Below, in pieces: positions 15,929 through 23,990 of a stretch of 64,000 nt of DNA. The notes beneath the pieces were generated by a model. The model was given only the letters and a program-made list of their open reading frames with translations, searched no databases and was not told the origin of the DNA. The translations under genes were made by a program, and so were the position numbers. Each line of letters begins with the position of its first letter. The stretch's first letter is position 1. Origin of the DNA: Candidatus Iainarchaeum sp. (lineage in GTDB: Archaea; Iainarchaeota; Iainarchaeia; Iainarchaeales; UBA10219); assembly GCA_018304425.1 (NCBI GenBank), contig JAGVWE010000002.1:372001-436000 (forward strand). Direction: 5' to 3'.

Positions 15929-16987
15929 TCAAAGCTTCCTTTCAATCAAATAGTCGGCGAACGCCCGCAGTGTTTCCTTGGCAGGCGAGGCGGGAAGCGA
16001 TTTTTCCACCTTTGCCCAGCTCGATTTAACCAAGGCCGAAGCCCGCTTGGCCGCATACTCGAACGCACCGGACGCGGCAATCAGTCGAATGGCTTCACGA
16101 ATGGAGGCGGGGGATTTTCTCTTTGCCTGAATGATGGTCAGCAGTCGGCGGCGCGCAACGGGAGGAGAATGCTTTACAGCGTGAATGAACACCAGGCTGC
16201 GCTTTCCTTCCACGATGTCTTCTCCGCGGTCCTTCCCCCATCCAGTAGAAGGCCGGAGATTGAGGACATCATCCTGTATCTGGAATGCGACACCCGCCGT
16301 GGCGGCAAAGCGGCCGAGCACCTTCACTTGCTTGGCTGTGCCACCCCCGAGGATGGCGCCAAGTTTTGCCGCCATGCAGGCAAGGGCCCCGGTCTTGTAC
16401 TCGCACATTTGCAGGTAATCGGCTTCGCTGACGTCCTTCTTTTTCCCGTTGTGCCAGTAGATGTCCATGGCCTGGCCAAAGGACAGCTTAAGCATCTGCT
16501 CGCAGTAAACGTCGTACACCGAGGACTTGACCTTTACATTAAGGCCTGAGCTGCCATGGAATAGGGGGTACAACGGCAAATAGTACAAGGTGTTCCCGGC
16601 ATTAAGGGCCAGGTCCAAGCCGAACTTCACGTGAACGGCCGGTTTGCCGCGCCGCTTGACCGAGCCATCTTCCACGTCGTCCACGATAAGCGTTCCGTTG
16701 TGGACGAGTTCCGGAATGGCCGCGAACTTCAAGGCCTTTTTCCGGCTGCCACCCACGGCCTCACAGCACAACACCAACAAGGCTGGCCTCCAGCGCTTTC
16801 CCCCCCTGTCCAGCAAATCCCAGGCCGGCCTTGAAACCGCTTGGGTCACCGTTTCAGCATCGAAGGCCAACTCGGGGCGCCCCAAGGCCTTGACCACCCA
16901 GGAACGGGACAGCCTGCGGGGAAGGATACGCTCCAGCTCGCGGTTGATTACTGGGGCCTGTCGCTTCAGGAAACGCTCGATGTCCAT
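15929..16987 (-). CDS. Polyprenyl (farnesyl/geranylgeranyl) diphosphate synthase
   Basis: Trans-isoprenyl diphosphate synthase, 352 residues, condensing IPP with allylic diphosphates. The first aspartate-rich motif DDVEDGSVKRRGKP lies near residue 101. The second is FQIQDDVLNL near residue 237, with Asn in the last position instead of Asp. RGGKRWRPALLVL and HNGTLIVDD surround the active site. It likely makes the C15-C20 precursors of archaeal ether lipids, using IPP/DMAPP from the mevalonate operon at 47-56 kb. It starts 4 nt after the lysS stop, so the two genes form one transcript. Chain length cannot be fixed from sequence alone. Confidence 0.92.
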   Translation of the reverse strand: MDIERFLKRQAPVINRELERILPRRLSRSWVVKALGRPELAFDAETVTQAVSRPAWDLLDRGGKRWRPALLVLCCEAVGGSRKKALKFAAIPELVHNGTLIVDDVEDGSVKRRGKPAVHVKFGLDLALNAGNTLYYLPLYPLFHGSSGLNVKVKSSVYDVYCEQMLKLSFGQAMDIYWHNGKKKDVSEADYLQMCEYKTGALACMAAKLGAILGGGTAKQVKVLGRFAATAGVAFQIQDDVLNLRPSTGWGKDRGEDIVEGKRSLVFIHAVKHSPPVARRRLLTIIQAKRKSPASIREAIRLIAASGAFEYAAKRASALVKSSWAKVEKSLPASPAKETLRAFADYLIERKL

Positions 16988-16991
16988 GGAA

Positions 16992-18458
16992 TCACTTGAG
17001 TGGTTTCATTTGGGGAAAGAAAATAATTTCCCGAATTGTTTTCGCGCCGGTCAACAACATGCAGAGGCGATCTATTCCAATTCCCAGGCCTGCGGCCGGC
17101 GGCATTCCGTAACGCATGGCGGCCACGAAATCCATGTCGATGGGGTGGTTCTCCCCTTTGGCAACGCCCTGGTCTGCCTGTTCCAAGAAAATCTTTTCCT
17201 GGTGCACGGGGTCGTTCAACTCTGAGTACGCGTTGGCGACTTCCCACCCGTTAATGAAGGGCTCAAACCGCTCGATGAGGTCCGGGTTGCCCCTTTTTTC
17301 CTTGCATAGCGGCGTGGTTTCCTTTGGGTGATCAATGATGAAAACCGGCTGGACCAGCTTCTCCTCCACCGTCTTGGAAAAGAGTTCGGCAATGGCGAGC
17401 CCCCGCTTGAATGGCATGACTTCCGCCTGGTGCTCTGCCAGCAGCCGCTTGAGGTCGGCATCGGAAAGTCTTTCGACATCCAAGCCCGCAAACCGTTTAA
17501 GGGCATCATATAGGGCGATACGGGGCCATGGAGCCTTCAGGTCGATTTCCTTCCCCTCAAAGGAAATCTTGGTGGTACCATTCACTTCCAGCGCGGCAGA
17601 CTCGAAGAGCTTTTCGGTCAATTCCATTAAATCATTGTAATCCCAGTAGGCGGCATAGCATTCCATCATCGTGAACTCAGGGTTGTGAGTCTTGTCCACA
17701 TCCTCGTTTCGGAAGTTTTTGCAGATCGTATAAACCTTGTCATAGCCGCCCATCAGCAGGCGCTTGAGGTAAAGCTCTGGCGAGATGGAAAGGAAGAAAT
17801 CCGATTTCCATGCGTGGGATTTCGTGATGAACGGCCGTGCATTGGCTCCTCCGTAAACCGATTGAAGGGTCGGTATTTCCACTTCCATGAAACCATAGGA
17901 CTCCAGGAACCGGCGGACGAAAGAAACGATTTTAGAGCGCTTGACGAATAGCTCGCGCACTTCAGGGTTCATGATCAAGTCCAGGTGGCGCTTGCGGTGC
18001 CGCTCCTCGATGTCCTGGAGGCCGGACCATTTCTCCGGCAGCGGCTCGATGGACTTAGCTAACACCTCAACATTTTCAAGGAAAACTGACAACTCGCCCT
18101 TGGCCGTGCGATGCACCCTGCCAGTCGCGCCCACAAAGTCGCCAACATCCACGAGGCCCAACAAGTCAATAACTTGTGCTGGCGTCTTATCCGCGGTGGC
18201 CATTAGTTGGACTCTTGCGCTGTGATCCCGAATATCCAGGAAGAACAACTTTCCGAAGCCCCTCTTGGCCATGACCCTGCCGCAAATTTTTACGCGCTGG
18301 CCCAGCATTTCGCCAGGCTGGACCCCCTCGAACTTCTGGTGGAATTCCTGGTTGGTGTGGGTGCGCTCAAATTTATAGGGGTATGGGTTGATGGCTTTGG
18401 TGCGCAAGGCCCCCAGGTGGTCCAGCTTGCTTTTTACCAAATCGCTTTCACGACCCAT
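16992..18458 (-). CDS. lysS: Lysyl-tRNA synthetase, class II
   Basis: Charges tRNA-Lys. The 488-residue protein has an N-terminal OB-fold anticodon domain (ICGRVMAKRGFGKLFFLDIRD) and a class II catalytic core: motif 1 near FLESYGFMEVEIPTLQ, motif 2 FRNEDVDKTHNPEFTMMECY, motif 3 GLGIGIDRLCMLLTGA. Many archaea carry the unrelated class I LysRS, so this is the bacterial/eukaryal type. Two tRNA-Lys genes (CTT, TTT) lie ~1.7 kb away. The ATG is 18456-18458. Confidence 0.97.
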   Translation of the reverse strand: MGRESDLVKSKLDHLGALRTKAINPYPYKFERTHTNQEFHQKFEGVQPGEMLGQRVKICGRVMAKRGFGKLFFLDIRDHSARVQLMATADKTPAQVIDLLGLVDVGDFVGATGRVHRTAKGELSVFLENVEVLAKSIEPLPEKWSGLQDIEERHRKRHLDLIMNPEVRELFVKRSKIVSFVRRFLESYGFMEVEIPTLQSVYGGANARPFITKSHAWKSDFFLSISPELYLKRLLMGGYDKVYTICKNFRNEDVDKTHNPEFTMMECYAAYWDYNDLMELTEKLFESAALEVNGTTKISFEGKEIDLKAPWPRIALYDALKRFAGLDVERLSDADLKRLLAEHQAEVMPFKRGLAIAELFSKTVEEKLVQPVFIIDHPKETTPLCKEKRGNPDLIERFEPFINGWEVANAYSELNDPVHQEKIFLEQADQGVAKGENHPIDMDFVAAMRYGMPPAAGLGIGIDRLCMLLTGAKTIREIIFFPQMKPLK

Positions 18459-18608
18459 GCTAGTACTGCCTCAACCACATAAAATGCAGGGGAAGCCTTA
18501 AATAGGTTGAGAACAACGGATTGGACTGGGGGGACGAATTTCCAACCAAACCAAATAGCCTAAAAAAGTGGCCAAAAGGGCAATTAATTCACTTTTTGTG
18601 CTGCATCC

Positions 18609-19127
18609 TTACTTTTTGGCCGCTTTTCCGGCATGACTCGCCGCCAATGCTACATACTCACAGGCATTGGCCCTCAGGCCCCGGATCTCGGCTTTGGACA
18701 GCTTGCGCTTGACTTTGGCTGGTACGCCCATGACCAGCGACCCTGTCGGGATACGCATGCCCTCGGTTACCACCGCACCAGCCGCCACGAGGCAATTCCG
18801 GCCGATGCGGGCCCGATTCAAGACGATGGAGCCCATGCCGATAATACAATTGGAACCAATCACGCAACCGTGCACGATGGCGCCATGGCCAATGGAAACG
18901 CCGTCCCCGATTTTAATCGGTGCCTTCCTTGACACGTGTAGTGACGCGTTGTCCTGGATGTTGGTCTTGGCTCCAATGTTAATCTTGTTGAGGTCCGCCC
19001 TGATTACGGCGTGCAACCACACGCTTGAATCTGCTCCGATGGAAACCCGGCCAACCACGGCCGCCAGCGGGTGAACGAACGCGCGCCGAGCCAGCCTCGG
19101 AAAAACGGATCCGAATGGAAACAACAT
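18609..19127 (-). CDS. Gamma-carbonic anhydrase-like hexapeptide protein
   Basis: A left-handed beta-helix protein of ~172 residues with repeated hexapeptides such as VVGRVSIGADSSVWLHAVIRADL and NCIIGMGSIVLNRARIGRNC. The three metal-ligand histidines of the gamma-carbonic anhydrase/YrdA family are visible: one in ASLHVSR and two in IGHGAIVHG. It may hydrate CO2, supplying bicarbonate for PEP carboxylase, or act as an acyltransferase-like relative. The ORF track starts at 19157, but ATG 19127 has AGGTGA 5 nt upstream within the stop region of the preceding gene, which fits translational coupling. Confidence 0.85.
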   Translation of the reverse strand: MLFPFGSVFPRLARRAFVHPLAAVVGRVSIGADSSVWLHAVIRADLNKINIGAKTNIQDNASLHVSRKAPIKIGDGVSIGHGAIVHGCVIGSNCIIGMGSIVLNRARIGRNCLVAAGAVVTEGMRIPTGSLVMGVPAKVKRKLSKAEIRGLRANACEYVALAASHAGKAAKK

Positions 19128-19131
19128 TGTT

Positions 19132-19983
19132 TCACCTGTACTCAAAAAAACCGGCATGCGTTTTCAGGCCCAGCTTTCCCTGCCTGACCTTCTCGACCAA
19201 GATTTTTGGCGGCTGGAGCGCGCCCTGGCCTGGCTGGCAACCGAGTTGCTGAATGGATTCCAGACAGTGGTCAAGGCCGATAGCATCCGCCAATTCAAAA
19301 ACGCCCTGACGCCCGCCCTGCCGGAACCGTATAACCAAGTCCAGGTCCGTAGGCGAAACAATCCCTTCCTCCACCAAATGGCATGCCTCACACAACGTGA
19401 CCAGAAACAGCCGTTCACTGACCAGTCCTGGCACGTTGTTCACCACGATTGGCGACTTCCCCAAAAAACAGAAAAACTCGCGCAACGATTCCAGGGTCTT
19501 GTCGGAAGTGCGGCTTCCACGGGATAGTTCAACCAACCGGGAAGCATTTACAGGCTTTGGAAAATGGGCGCCCGCAAACCGGGAAGGGTTTGAAATGGAG
19601 CCCGACACGGAACCAAGAGAAAAAATGGCGGAGTTGGTGCAAAAAATCGTTGAAGGCGAACAGACGCTGTCCAGCTCAAGGAAGGCGTTTGCCTTTTTCT
19701 GCAGGTTTTCCGGCAGCACCTCCAAAACAAGGTCTGCCCGGGCCGCCGCATTATAATGAATGGCGGTTGTGATGTGGTCTAATGCCCCCACCCTTTTTTC
19801 GATGGGAATTCCTTCTAGTGTGTACAAGTTCTCCAGGGTGGCGTTTACCCGCTTCATGGCCTCTTGAAGGAGGTCTTCCCGTACATCAATCAAGGTCACG
19901 GAAATGCCTGCAAGGGAAACGAGTGCTGCCAAGGCCACCCCTGTTTCCCCTGCCCCGACGATGGCGATGTTTTTCGGCAACAT
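19132..19983 (-). CDS. 3-hydroxyacyl-CoA dehydrogenase family protein
   Basis: A 283-residue NAD-dependent L-3-hydroxyacyl-CoA dehydrogenase, the length of PaaH/Hbd. Rossmann loop IAIVGAGETGVALAAL is at 7-22, followed by the acidic strand end TLIDVRED that prefers NAD. FAGAHFPKPVNASRLVELS contains the catalytic His region (usually HFFNP; here HFPKP). The C-terminal helical domain begins NNVPGLVSERLF. Normally it oxidises 3-hydroxybutyryl-CoA-like thioesters; no other beta-oxidation genes are adjacent, so the substrate is unknown. It is followed by the carbonic anhydrase-like gene with a 4-nt gap. Confidence 0.88.
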   Translation of the reverse strand: MLPKNIAIVGAGETGVALAALVSLAGISVTLIDVREDLLQEAMKRVNATLENLYTLEGIPIEKRVGALDHITTAIHYNAAARADLVLEVLPENLQKKANAFLELDSVCSPSTIFCTNSAIFSLGSVSGSISNPSRFAGAHFPKPVNASRLVELSRGSRTSDKTLESLREFFCFLGKSPIVVNNVPGLVSERLFLVTLCEACHLVEEGIVSPTDLDLVIRFRQGGRQGVFELADAIGLDHCLESIQQLGCQPGQGALQPPKILVEKVRQGKLGLKTHAGFFEYR

Positions 19984-19994
19984 GTTTCCACGAA

Positions 19995-20068
19995 TGGGGC
20001 TGGCGTGATTTGAACACGCGACACACCGGTCTTCAGCCGATTGCTCTCCCAGGCTGAGCTACAGCCCC
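19995..20068 (-). tRNA. tRNA-Phe (GAA)
   Basis: Reads on the minus strand as a 74-nt cloverleaf: acceptor GGGGCTG/CAGCCCC, D arm GCTC...GAGC, anticodon stem ATCGG/CCGGT with loop CTGAAGA (anticodon GAA), T arm GCGTG-TTCAAAT-CACGC, discriminator A. CCA is not encoded and no intron is visible. Confidence 0.93.
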
Positions 20069-20132
20069 GATTTTCTCGGGCTGTGCCATGCAACGCATGG
20101 CACGTTTTCCCAGGGCTTTTGTAAAAAGCCCT
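20061..20132. repeat. Stem-loops in the tRNA-Phe/tRNA-Lys spacer
   Basis: Three inverted repeats lie in a 66-bp spacer. ACAGCCC...GGGCTGT (20061-20067 / 20078-20084) would pair the 5' acceptor strand of tRNA-Phe with its own leader. GTGCCATGC-AAC-GCATGGCAC (20083-20103) is a perfect 9-bp hairpin. AGGGCTTTT-GTA-AAAAGCCCT (20112-20132) is a second perfect 9-bp hairpin. They may be processing signals between tandem tRNAs or a small RNA. Confidence 0.55.
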
Positions 20133-20134
20133 AG

Positions 20135-20208
20135 CGAGCCCAGAGGGATTTGAACCCTCGACACCCTGGTTAAGAGCCAGGTGCTCTACCAAGCTGAGCT
20201 ATGGGCCC
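20135..20208 (-). tRNA. tRNA-Lys (CTT)
   Basis: 74-nt cloverleaf on the minus strand: acceptor GGGCCCA/TGGGCTC (one G-T pair), anticodon stem CCTGG/CCAGG with loop CTCTTAA (anticodon CTT), T arm GAGGG-TTCAAAT-CCCTC, discriminator G. CCA is not encoded. It is very similar to the next tRNA. Confidence 0.94.
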
Positions 20209-20233
20209 GAATGACTTCCTTTCCGGACGCGAG

Positions 20234-20307
20234 CGAGCCCGCGGGGATTTGAACCCCGGACACCTTGGTTAAAAGCCAAGTGCTCTGCCAGGCTGAGCTA
20301 CGGGCCC
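20234..20307 (-). tRNA. tRNA-Lys (TTT)
   Basis: 74-nt cloverleaf on the minus strand: acceptor GGGCCCG/CGGGCTC, anticodon stem CTTGG/CCAAG with loop CTTTTAA (anticodon TTT), T arm CGGGG-TTCAAAT-CCCCG, discriminator G. It pairs with tRNA-Lys(CTT) 25 nt away; the two probably arose by duplication. Confidence 0.94.
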
Positions 20308-20416
20308 CTTGAGGCCAAGGCCGCCTCTAAAAGGCTGAAAACCCCTTGTGTTGGCCAAAAAAGGAATCAAACGAATTATGCCTGAAAGGGGTTTAAAATG
20401 CTTGTGCTGCCGGGCT

Positions 20417-21709
20417 TTAAAGTGGTTTAGCGGGTTTTATCTCCGTTAACCCCCCCATATAGGCTTGGAGTGGTTTGGGAATTTGAATCCGGCCCTTTTC
20501 ATCCGTGAAGTTCTCGACGATTGCCCGCAGCGCACGGGAGGTTGCGATGGCCGTGCTGTTAAGGGTGTGGACATAGGCTTTGTCCAGAGACCCCTTCTTC
20601 CGAAACTTGATATTGGAGCGCACGGCCTGGTAGGACGTGCAATTGGAGCAGGAAATGGCTTCCTTATAGGCTTGCTCCCTTGGCATCCACGCCTCTAAGT
20701 CATATTTCTTGGCGGCAACCGCTCCGATGTCACCCGTGCAAATGAGCACAACCCGGTAAGGCAACCCTAGTTTTTGGAACAGCGCCTCTGCATTTGCTAG
20801 CAATTCAGCATGGATTTTGGGTGAATCCTCCGGCCGGCAAAAAACGAATTGCTCCACTTTATTGAATTGGTGGACGCGAAACAAACCCCGGGTGTCCACG
20901 CCATGCGCACCGATTTCCTTGCGAAAGCACGGGCTCAGGCCAGCCAACTTAATGGGTAACTTGTCCTCTTCTAGGATTTCATCACGAAACATGGAGCAAA
21001 TCGCGTGCTCCGACGTGGCAATCAAGAAGAGGTCGTGACCTTCCACCTTATACATGACGCGTTCAAAGTCCACTAAATCGGTTACCCCCTCATAGGCGGC
21101 ACGCGATATCATGTATGGTGGCTGGACAACCGTGAACCCCTTTTTTGCCAAGAAGTCAAGCGCAAACCGGGCCAGGGCTTGTTCAAGCAAGGCCAACTCG
21201 CCTAAAAGGAAGTAGAACCCTGCACCTGAAATCTTGGTGCCGCGAGTAAAGTCAGCTAACCCTGCTTCCTGCAGGAACTCGCCATGGGGCTTTAAGGTGC
21301 CTGTGGACTTGCTGGGTTTCCCCCAGGTTTTTACGACTTCATTGTCCGTTGAATCACGACCAAAAGGCACGGTTGGATCCAACAGGTTGGGTAGATGCAT
21401 CGAGTAACGATGGCTCTGCTGTTGGTGCTCCGCGGCTGCTTTCTCTAGCTCCTGAACCCTGCCGGGGATTGCCTTGGCTTCTGCAAGCGCCTGGCTTGCA
21501 TCCGTTCCAGCCCGCTTCAGGGAGTCGATTTCCTTGGATATTTCGTTACGGCGCTTCCGCAAGTCGTCGATTTCCCGCTTAAGCCGGCGCCATTCCTCGT
21601 CATGATGAATGAGCGCACTAAACGAGCGCTTCAATTTTTCGTCTCGGCGCCGTACTAGGTTCTCTGCGACCTCGCCCTGGTGTTCTCTAACCCAGTGGAT
21701 ATCAAGCAT
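20417..21709 (-). CDS. serS: Seryl-tRNA synthetase
   Basis: Charges tRNA-Ser. The 430-residue common (bacterial/eukaryal-like) SerRS has an N-terminal antiparallel coiled coil (~28-105, rich in Arg/Lys/Glu) and a class II core: VMYKVEGHDLFLIATSEHAI, motif 2 SPCFRKEIGAHGVDTRGLFRVHQF, and motif 3 NSTAIATSRALRAIVENF. It is not the rare methanogen-type SerRS. Divergent from trm56, with a 48-bp AT-rich promoter spacer. Confidence 0.96.
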   Translation of the reverse strand: MLDIHWVREHQGEVAENLVRRRDEKLKRSFSALIHHDEEWRRLKREIDDLRKRRNEISKEIDSLKRAGTDASQALAEAKAIPGRVQELEKAAAEHQQQSHRYSMHLPNLLDPTVPFGRDSTDNEVVKTWGKPSKSTGTLKPHGEFLQEAGLADFTRGTKISGAGFYFLLGELALLEQALARFALDFLAKKGFTVVQPPYMISRAAYEGVTDLVDFERVMYKVEGHDLFLIATSEHAICSMFRDEILEEDKLPIKLAGLSPCFRKEIGAHGVDTRGLFRVHQFNKVEQFVFCRPEDSPKIHAELLANAEALFQKLGLPYRVVLICTGDIGAVAAKKYDLEAWMPREQAYKEAISCSNCTSYQAVRSNIKFRKKGSLDKAYVHTLNSTAIATSRALRAIVENFTDEKGRIQIPKPLQAYMGGLTEIKPAKPL

Positions 21710-21757
21710 AACAACTAATAACTATACAGGGGTTATTAAAATATTCTGGGAAAGCGT

Positions 21758-22297
21758 ATGCCGCCTAAAGACGTTATTGTGCTCCGTTACGGGCATCGCC
21801 CTTACCGAGACCAGCGGGTAACCACGCATTGTTGCTTGGTGGCCAGGGCCTTTGGGGCCAGCAAAATCCTTGTTGAAGGAGAAACGGACCCGGTTCTGCT
21901 GGAAACGGTTAAATCGGTCAATGCGACCTGGGGCCAAGGCATTGAAGTGGGTTTCTGTCCTGCCTGGAAGCCCGTTTTGCGTGGACTAAAAATGGAGGGA
22001 TATGCCATTGTTCACTTGACCATGTATGGGCTGGAACTCGAAAAAACCATGCCGAAAATCCGGAACGCCCGCAGGGTGTGTGTAGTAATAGGCTCACAGA
22101 AAGTGGAACGGGGCGTGTATGAGCTCGCGGATTGGAACCTGGCAGTTGGATCAACGCCCCATAGTGAGATTGCCGCCCTCGCGGTTTTCCTGCATGAATT
22201 GTTCAAAGGAAGGGAGCTCAGAACCGGTTTTGCGGGCGCGCGCCTTGCGATCCAGCCGAATGCATGCGGTAAACAAGTGGTCAGGGCAGACCGATAA
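21758..22297 (+). CDS. trm56: tRNA (cytidine(56)-2'-O)-methyltransferase, aTrm56
   Basis: Archaea-specific SPOUT-fold enzyme that methylates the ribose of C56 in the tRNA T-loop. The 179-residue length and the N-terminal signature VLRYGHRPYRDQRVTTHCCLVARAFGA match the family. The deep-knot SAM-binding region includes VCVVIGSQKVERGVYELADWNLAVGSTPHSEIAALAVFLHEL. A solid archaeal marker. The start ATG is at 21758; TATA-like AT-rich sequence lies ~25 nt upstream. Confidence 0.93.
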   Translation: MPPKDVIVLRYGHRPYRDQRVTTHCCLVARAFGASKILVEGETDPVLLETVKSVNATWGQGIEVGFCPAWKPVLRGLKMEGYAIVHLTMYGLELEKTMPKIRNARRVCVVIGSQKVERGVYELADWNLAVGSTPHSEIAALAVFLHELFKGRELRTGFAGARLAIQPNACGKQVVRADR

Positions 22298-22300
22298 ATG

Positions 22301-22311
22301 GATTTAAATTA
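22301..22311 (+). promoter_or_regulatory. TATA-like box of tfe
   Basis: GATTTAAATTA is centred ~27 nt before ATG 22333, supporting that codon as a leaderless start over the TTG at 22318 in the ORF track. Confidence 0.5.
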
Positions 22312-22332
22312 CTATTTTTGGTCAGGTATGGT

Positions 22333-22878
22333 ATGGGAATCAAGAAAATATTTAACTTTGCGATAACCCGAGATTTTTTGAAGAAGGTTGGGGGAGACTA
22401 TGCGCCTGAACTGGTCAAAATATGCGAGAACCGGGGTAAACCGATAACGGACGAGGAAATAGGCAAAAAACTGCCCTTGAAAATCACTGAAATCCGCACT
22501 ATTCTTAACCGGCTTCACTTCCGCGGCATTGCCGCCTATCAAAAGACACGGAACACGAATACGGGCTGGTACTCGTATACTTGGGAAATAAGTGCGGGCC
22601 GGGTAGCGGAGTTAATTCTGGACGAACAGGCCCAGGAAATAACCAAACTCGAAAAGAGGTCTGAATTTGAGGAAGGCCACGCCATCTTTAATTGCAAGCG
22701 AAAATGCAGTGACTTCCCATTTGAAGTGGCCGCTGAATATCAGTTCCGTTGCCCTGAATGCGGAGAAACCATGAACCCCGCAGACGCCAAGAAGAGAACC
22801 AAGAACCTGAAACAACACGTGGGGGCATTGAAAGATGAAGTGGCTTTGCTCAAGAAGTACAAAGAACGGTACATTTAA
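22333..22878 (+). CDS. tfe: Transcription factor E, alpha subunit
   Basis: Archaeal TFE assists TBP/TFB in promoter opening by RNA polymerase. The ~181-residue protein has an N-terminal winged helix (NRGKPITDEEIGKKLPLKITEIRTILNRLHFRGIAAYQ). A C-terminal zinc ribbon follows with Cys at FNCKRKCSDFPF and YQFRCPECGETM, spaced as in TFIIE-alpha homologues, then a short basic coiled tail. It stands alone between trm56 and the initiator tRNA. ATG 22333 is chosen by promoter spacing. Confidence 0.9.
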   Translation: MGIKKIFNFAITRDFLKKVGGDYAPELVKICENRGKPITDEEIGKKLPLKITEIRTILNRLHFRGIAAYQKTRNTNTGWYSYTWEISAGRVAELILDEQAQEITKLEKRSEFEEGHAIFNCKRKCSDFPFEVAAEYQFRCPECGETMNPADAKKRTKNLKQHVGALKDEVALLKKYKERYI

Positions 22879-23015
22879 CACAAATTATTGGACAAATAAA
22901 ACAAAAAGAAAAAAACACTAAATTATGGGTTTTCGTTGAAATCCTGGTTTTAAATTGCCTCTTTTTCAAAAAACAGGCTTTAAACGCTTCCTTTTGGGCT
23001 AAAACACGAAACGCT

Positions 23016-23023
23016 TTTATAAA
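23016..23023 (+). promoter_or_regulatory. TATA box of initiator tRNA-Met
   Basis: TTTATAAA ends 24 nt before the first base of the tRNA at 23047, the expected spacing for an archaeal TATA box. Confidence 0.65.
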
Positions 23024-23046
23024 TGTTTCGAGGAATAAAGTAGAAT

Positions 23047-23121
23047 AGCGGGGTAGGGCAGCCAGGAGTGCCCGTCGGGCTCATAACCCGAAGGTCAAAG
23101 GTTCAAATCCTTTCCCCGCTA
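23047..23121 (+). tRNA. Initiator tRNA-Met (CAT)
   Basis: A 75-nt cloverleaf: acceptor AGCGGGG/CCCCGCT beginning with an A1-T72 pair, anticodon stem TCGGG/CCCGA containing the three consecutive G-C pairs of initiators, loop CTCATAA (anticodon CAT), and T arm AAAGG-TTCAAAT-CCTTT. These features identify the archaeal initiator rather than elongator Met or Ile2. CCA is not encoded. Confidence 0.95.
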
Positions 23122-23437
23122 CTAACCGGTTTAACCGTTTACTTTGCTGAGCCCGCGTTTTGCCCCCCCTAACCCCTTTGGGTACTTTTCGTGAAAGCCG
23201 GCCCAAACCACCCTACTTTTTGGCTGCGGACGAGGATCGACAAATGAAAAGCACTCACAAATATGGGGTGTGCCTGGTACTTGCGGCCAACCGACACACT
23301 TTTAGCTAGGGCCAGCCAAACGCCCCCATTTTTCACTCACTTTTTAGCCAAACCACCCAAAAACCCAGTAGAATGCACTCACTTTTTAACTCAAAAACAA
23401 GCCAAAATAAGTTTAACCAACAGAAAACCATAACTAA
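23122..23437. other. AT/C-rich spacer with short direct repeats, no supported gene
   Basis: About 390 bp separate the tRNA from the next gene. This part holds the 13-mer CACTCACTTTTTA twice (23334 and 23376, 42 bp apart) and related ACTTTTTGGCT/AGCC strings. The only ORF seen is an 18-codon ATG frame at ~23244 with a weak GAGG upstream, not convincing. No tRNA-end duplication was seen that would mark an att site. Confidence 0.4.
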
Positions 23438-23507
23438 GTAATTACCATCAATACAAATAGTAATTACCATCCTTATAGTAAAGATTAAAAGTAATGACGA
23501 TCATTAC
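23438..23507 (+). promoter_or_regulatory. Operator-like palindromes before the 23514 gene
   Basis: The palindrome GTAATTAC occurs at 23438-23445 and 23460-23467, exactly 22 bp (two helical turns) apart and each followed by CATC. A perfect interrupted palindrome GTAATGA-CGA-TCATTAC follows at 23491-23507, ending 6 bp before the ATG. A dimeric regulator binding one DNA face is a natural reading; a protein bound at the third site would block the start. Confidence 0.6.
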
Positions 23508-23513
23508 AGTAGC

Positions 23514-23990
23514 ATGCGTTTAGTTCGCTTTGTGCACTCCTTACTAACCCGACTCGGGCTTCAGCAGCCCGCCACCCCAATAGTAACAGGGAGCGACTCA
23601 ATTTACGCGGGGGAATCCGCCCGTCCTGTAACCGTAAGCGAACAACCCCCCACCATAGTAAATTTGTGGGATTATTTGGCGTTTAAGGAAAACACCCAAG
23701 CCCAACACATTGTTGCTGTTTTAGGTTTTGAAGAATGGATACCAATGGAGGAGCTGTGCCGGCGCATAATCGAAGTGTTTGCGGTTGAATATGAAAACGA
23801 CCGCAGCCTGTATCCTTATGTGAAAACACTAGTGGATGCTGGCCTCCTAGAAACCATTCGCACGGAACGCAAACAAAAATGGCGGAAACGGGCGCTCTTT
23901 TTCAGATTGTTAAAGAAGCGGCAGGACCGAGAGGAAACAGAGACAATCCTACTAGAGGCCAGACCTACACCAGTCAAGGCAATGCCCTAA
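23514..23990 (+). CDS. Unknown protein, possible winged-helix regulator
   Basis: A 158-residue protein of no recognised family. The middle (~47-120) reads like a winged-helix domain: VNLWDYLAFKENTQAQHIVAVLGF, then EEWIPMEELCRRIIEVF, then YPYVKTLVDAGLLETIRTERKQKWRKRAL, a recognition helix plus basic wing. The ends look disordered. The strong palindromes directly upstream suggest an autoregulated DNA-binding protein. Its last 17 nt overlap the convergent gene at 23974. Codon and base composition are more AT-rich than nearby metabolic genes. Confidence 0.6.
   Translation: MRLVRFVHSLLTRLGLQQPATPIVTGSDSIYAGESARPVTVSEQPPTIVNLWDYLAFKENTQAQHIVAVLGFEEWIPMEELCRRIIEVFAVEYENDRSLYPYVKTLVDAGLLETIRTERKQKWRKRALFFRLLKKRQDREETETILLEARPTPVKAMP

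Noticed and set aside
18521-18712. 63-aa plus-strand ORF after a CCTTAAATAGG box
   Set aside because: Runs into the antisense of the carbonic anhydrase-like gene and has no protein-like features; the box could serve lysS or chance.
23244-23300. 18-codon ORF after tRNA-iMet
   Set aside because: Only a weak GAGG upstream, no promoter spacing or distinctive composition.
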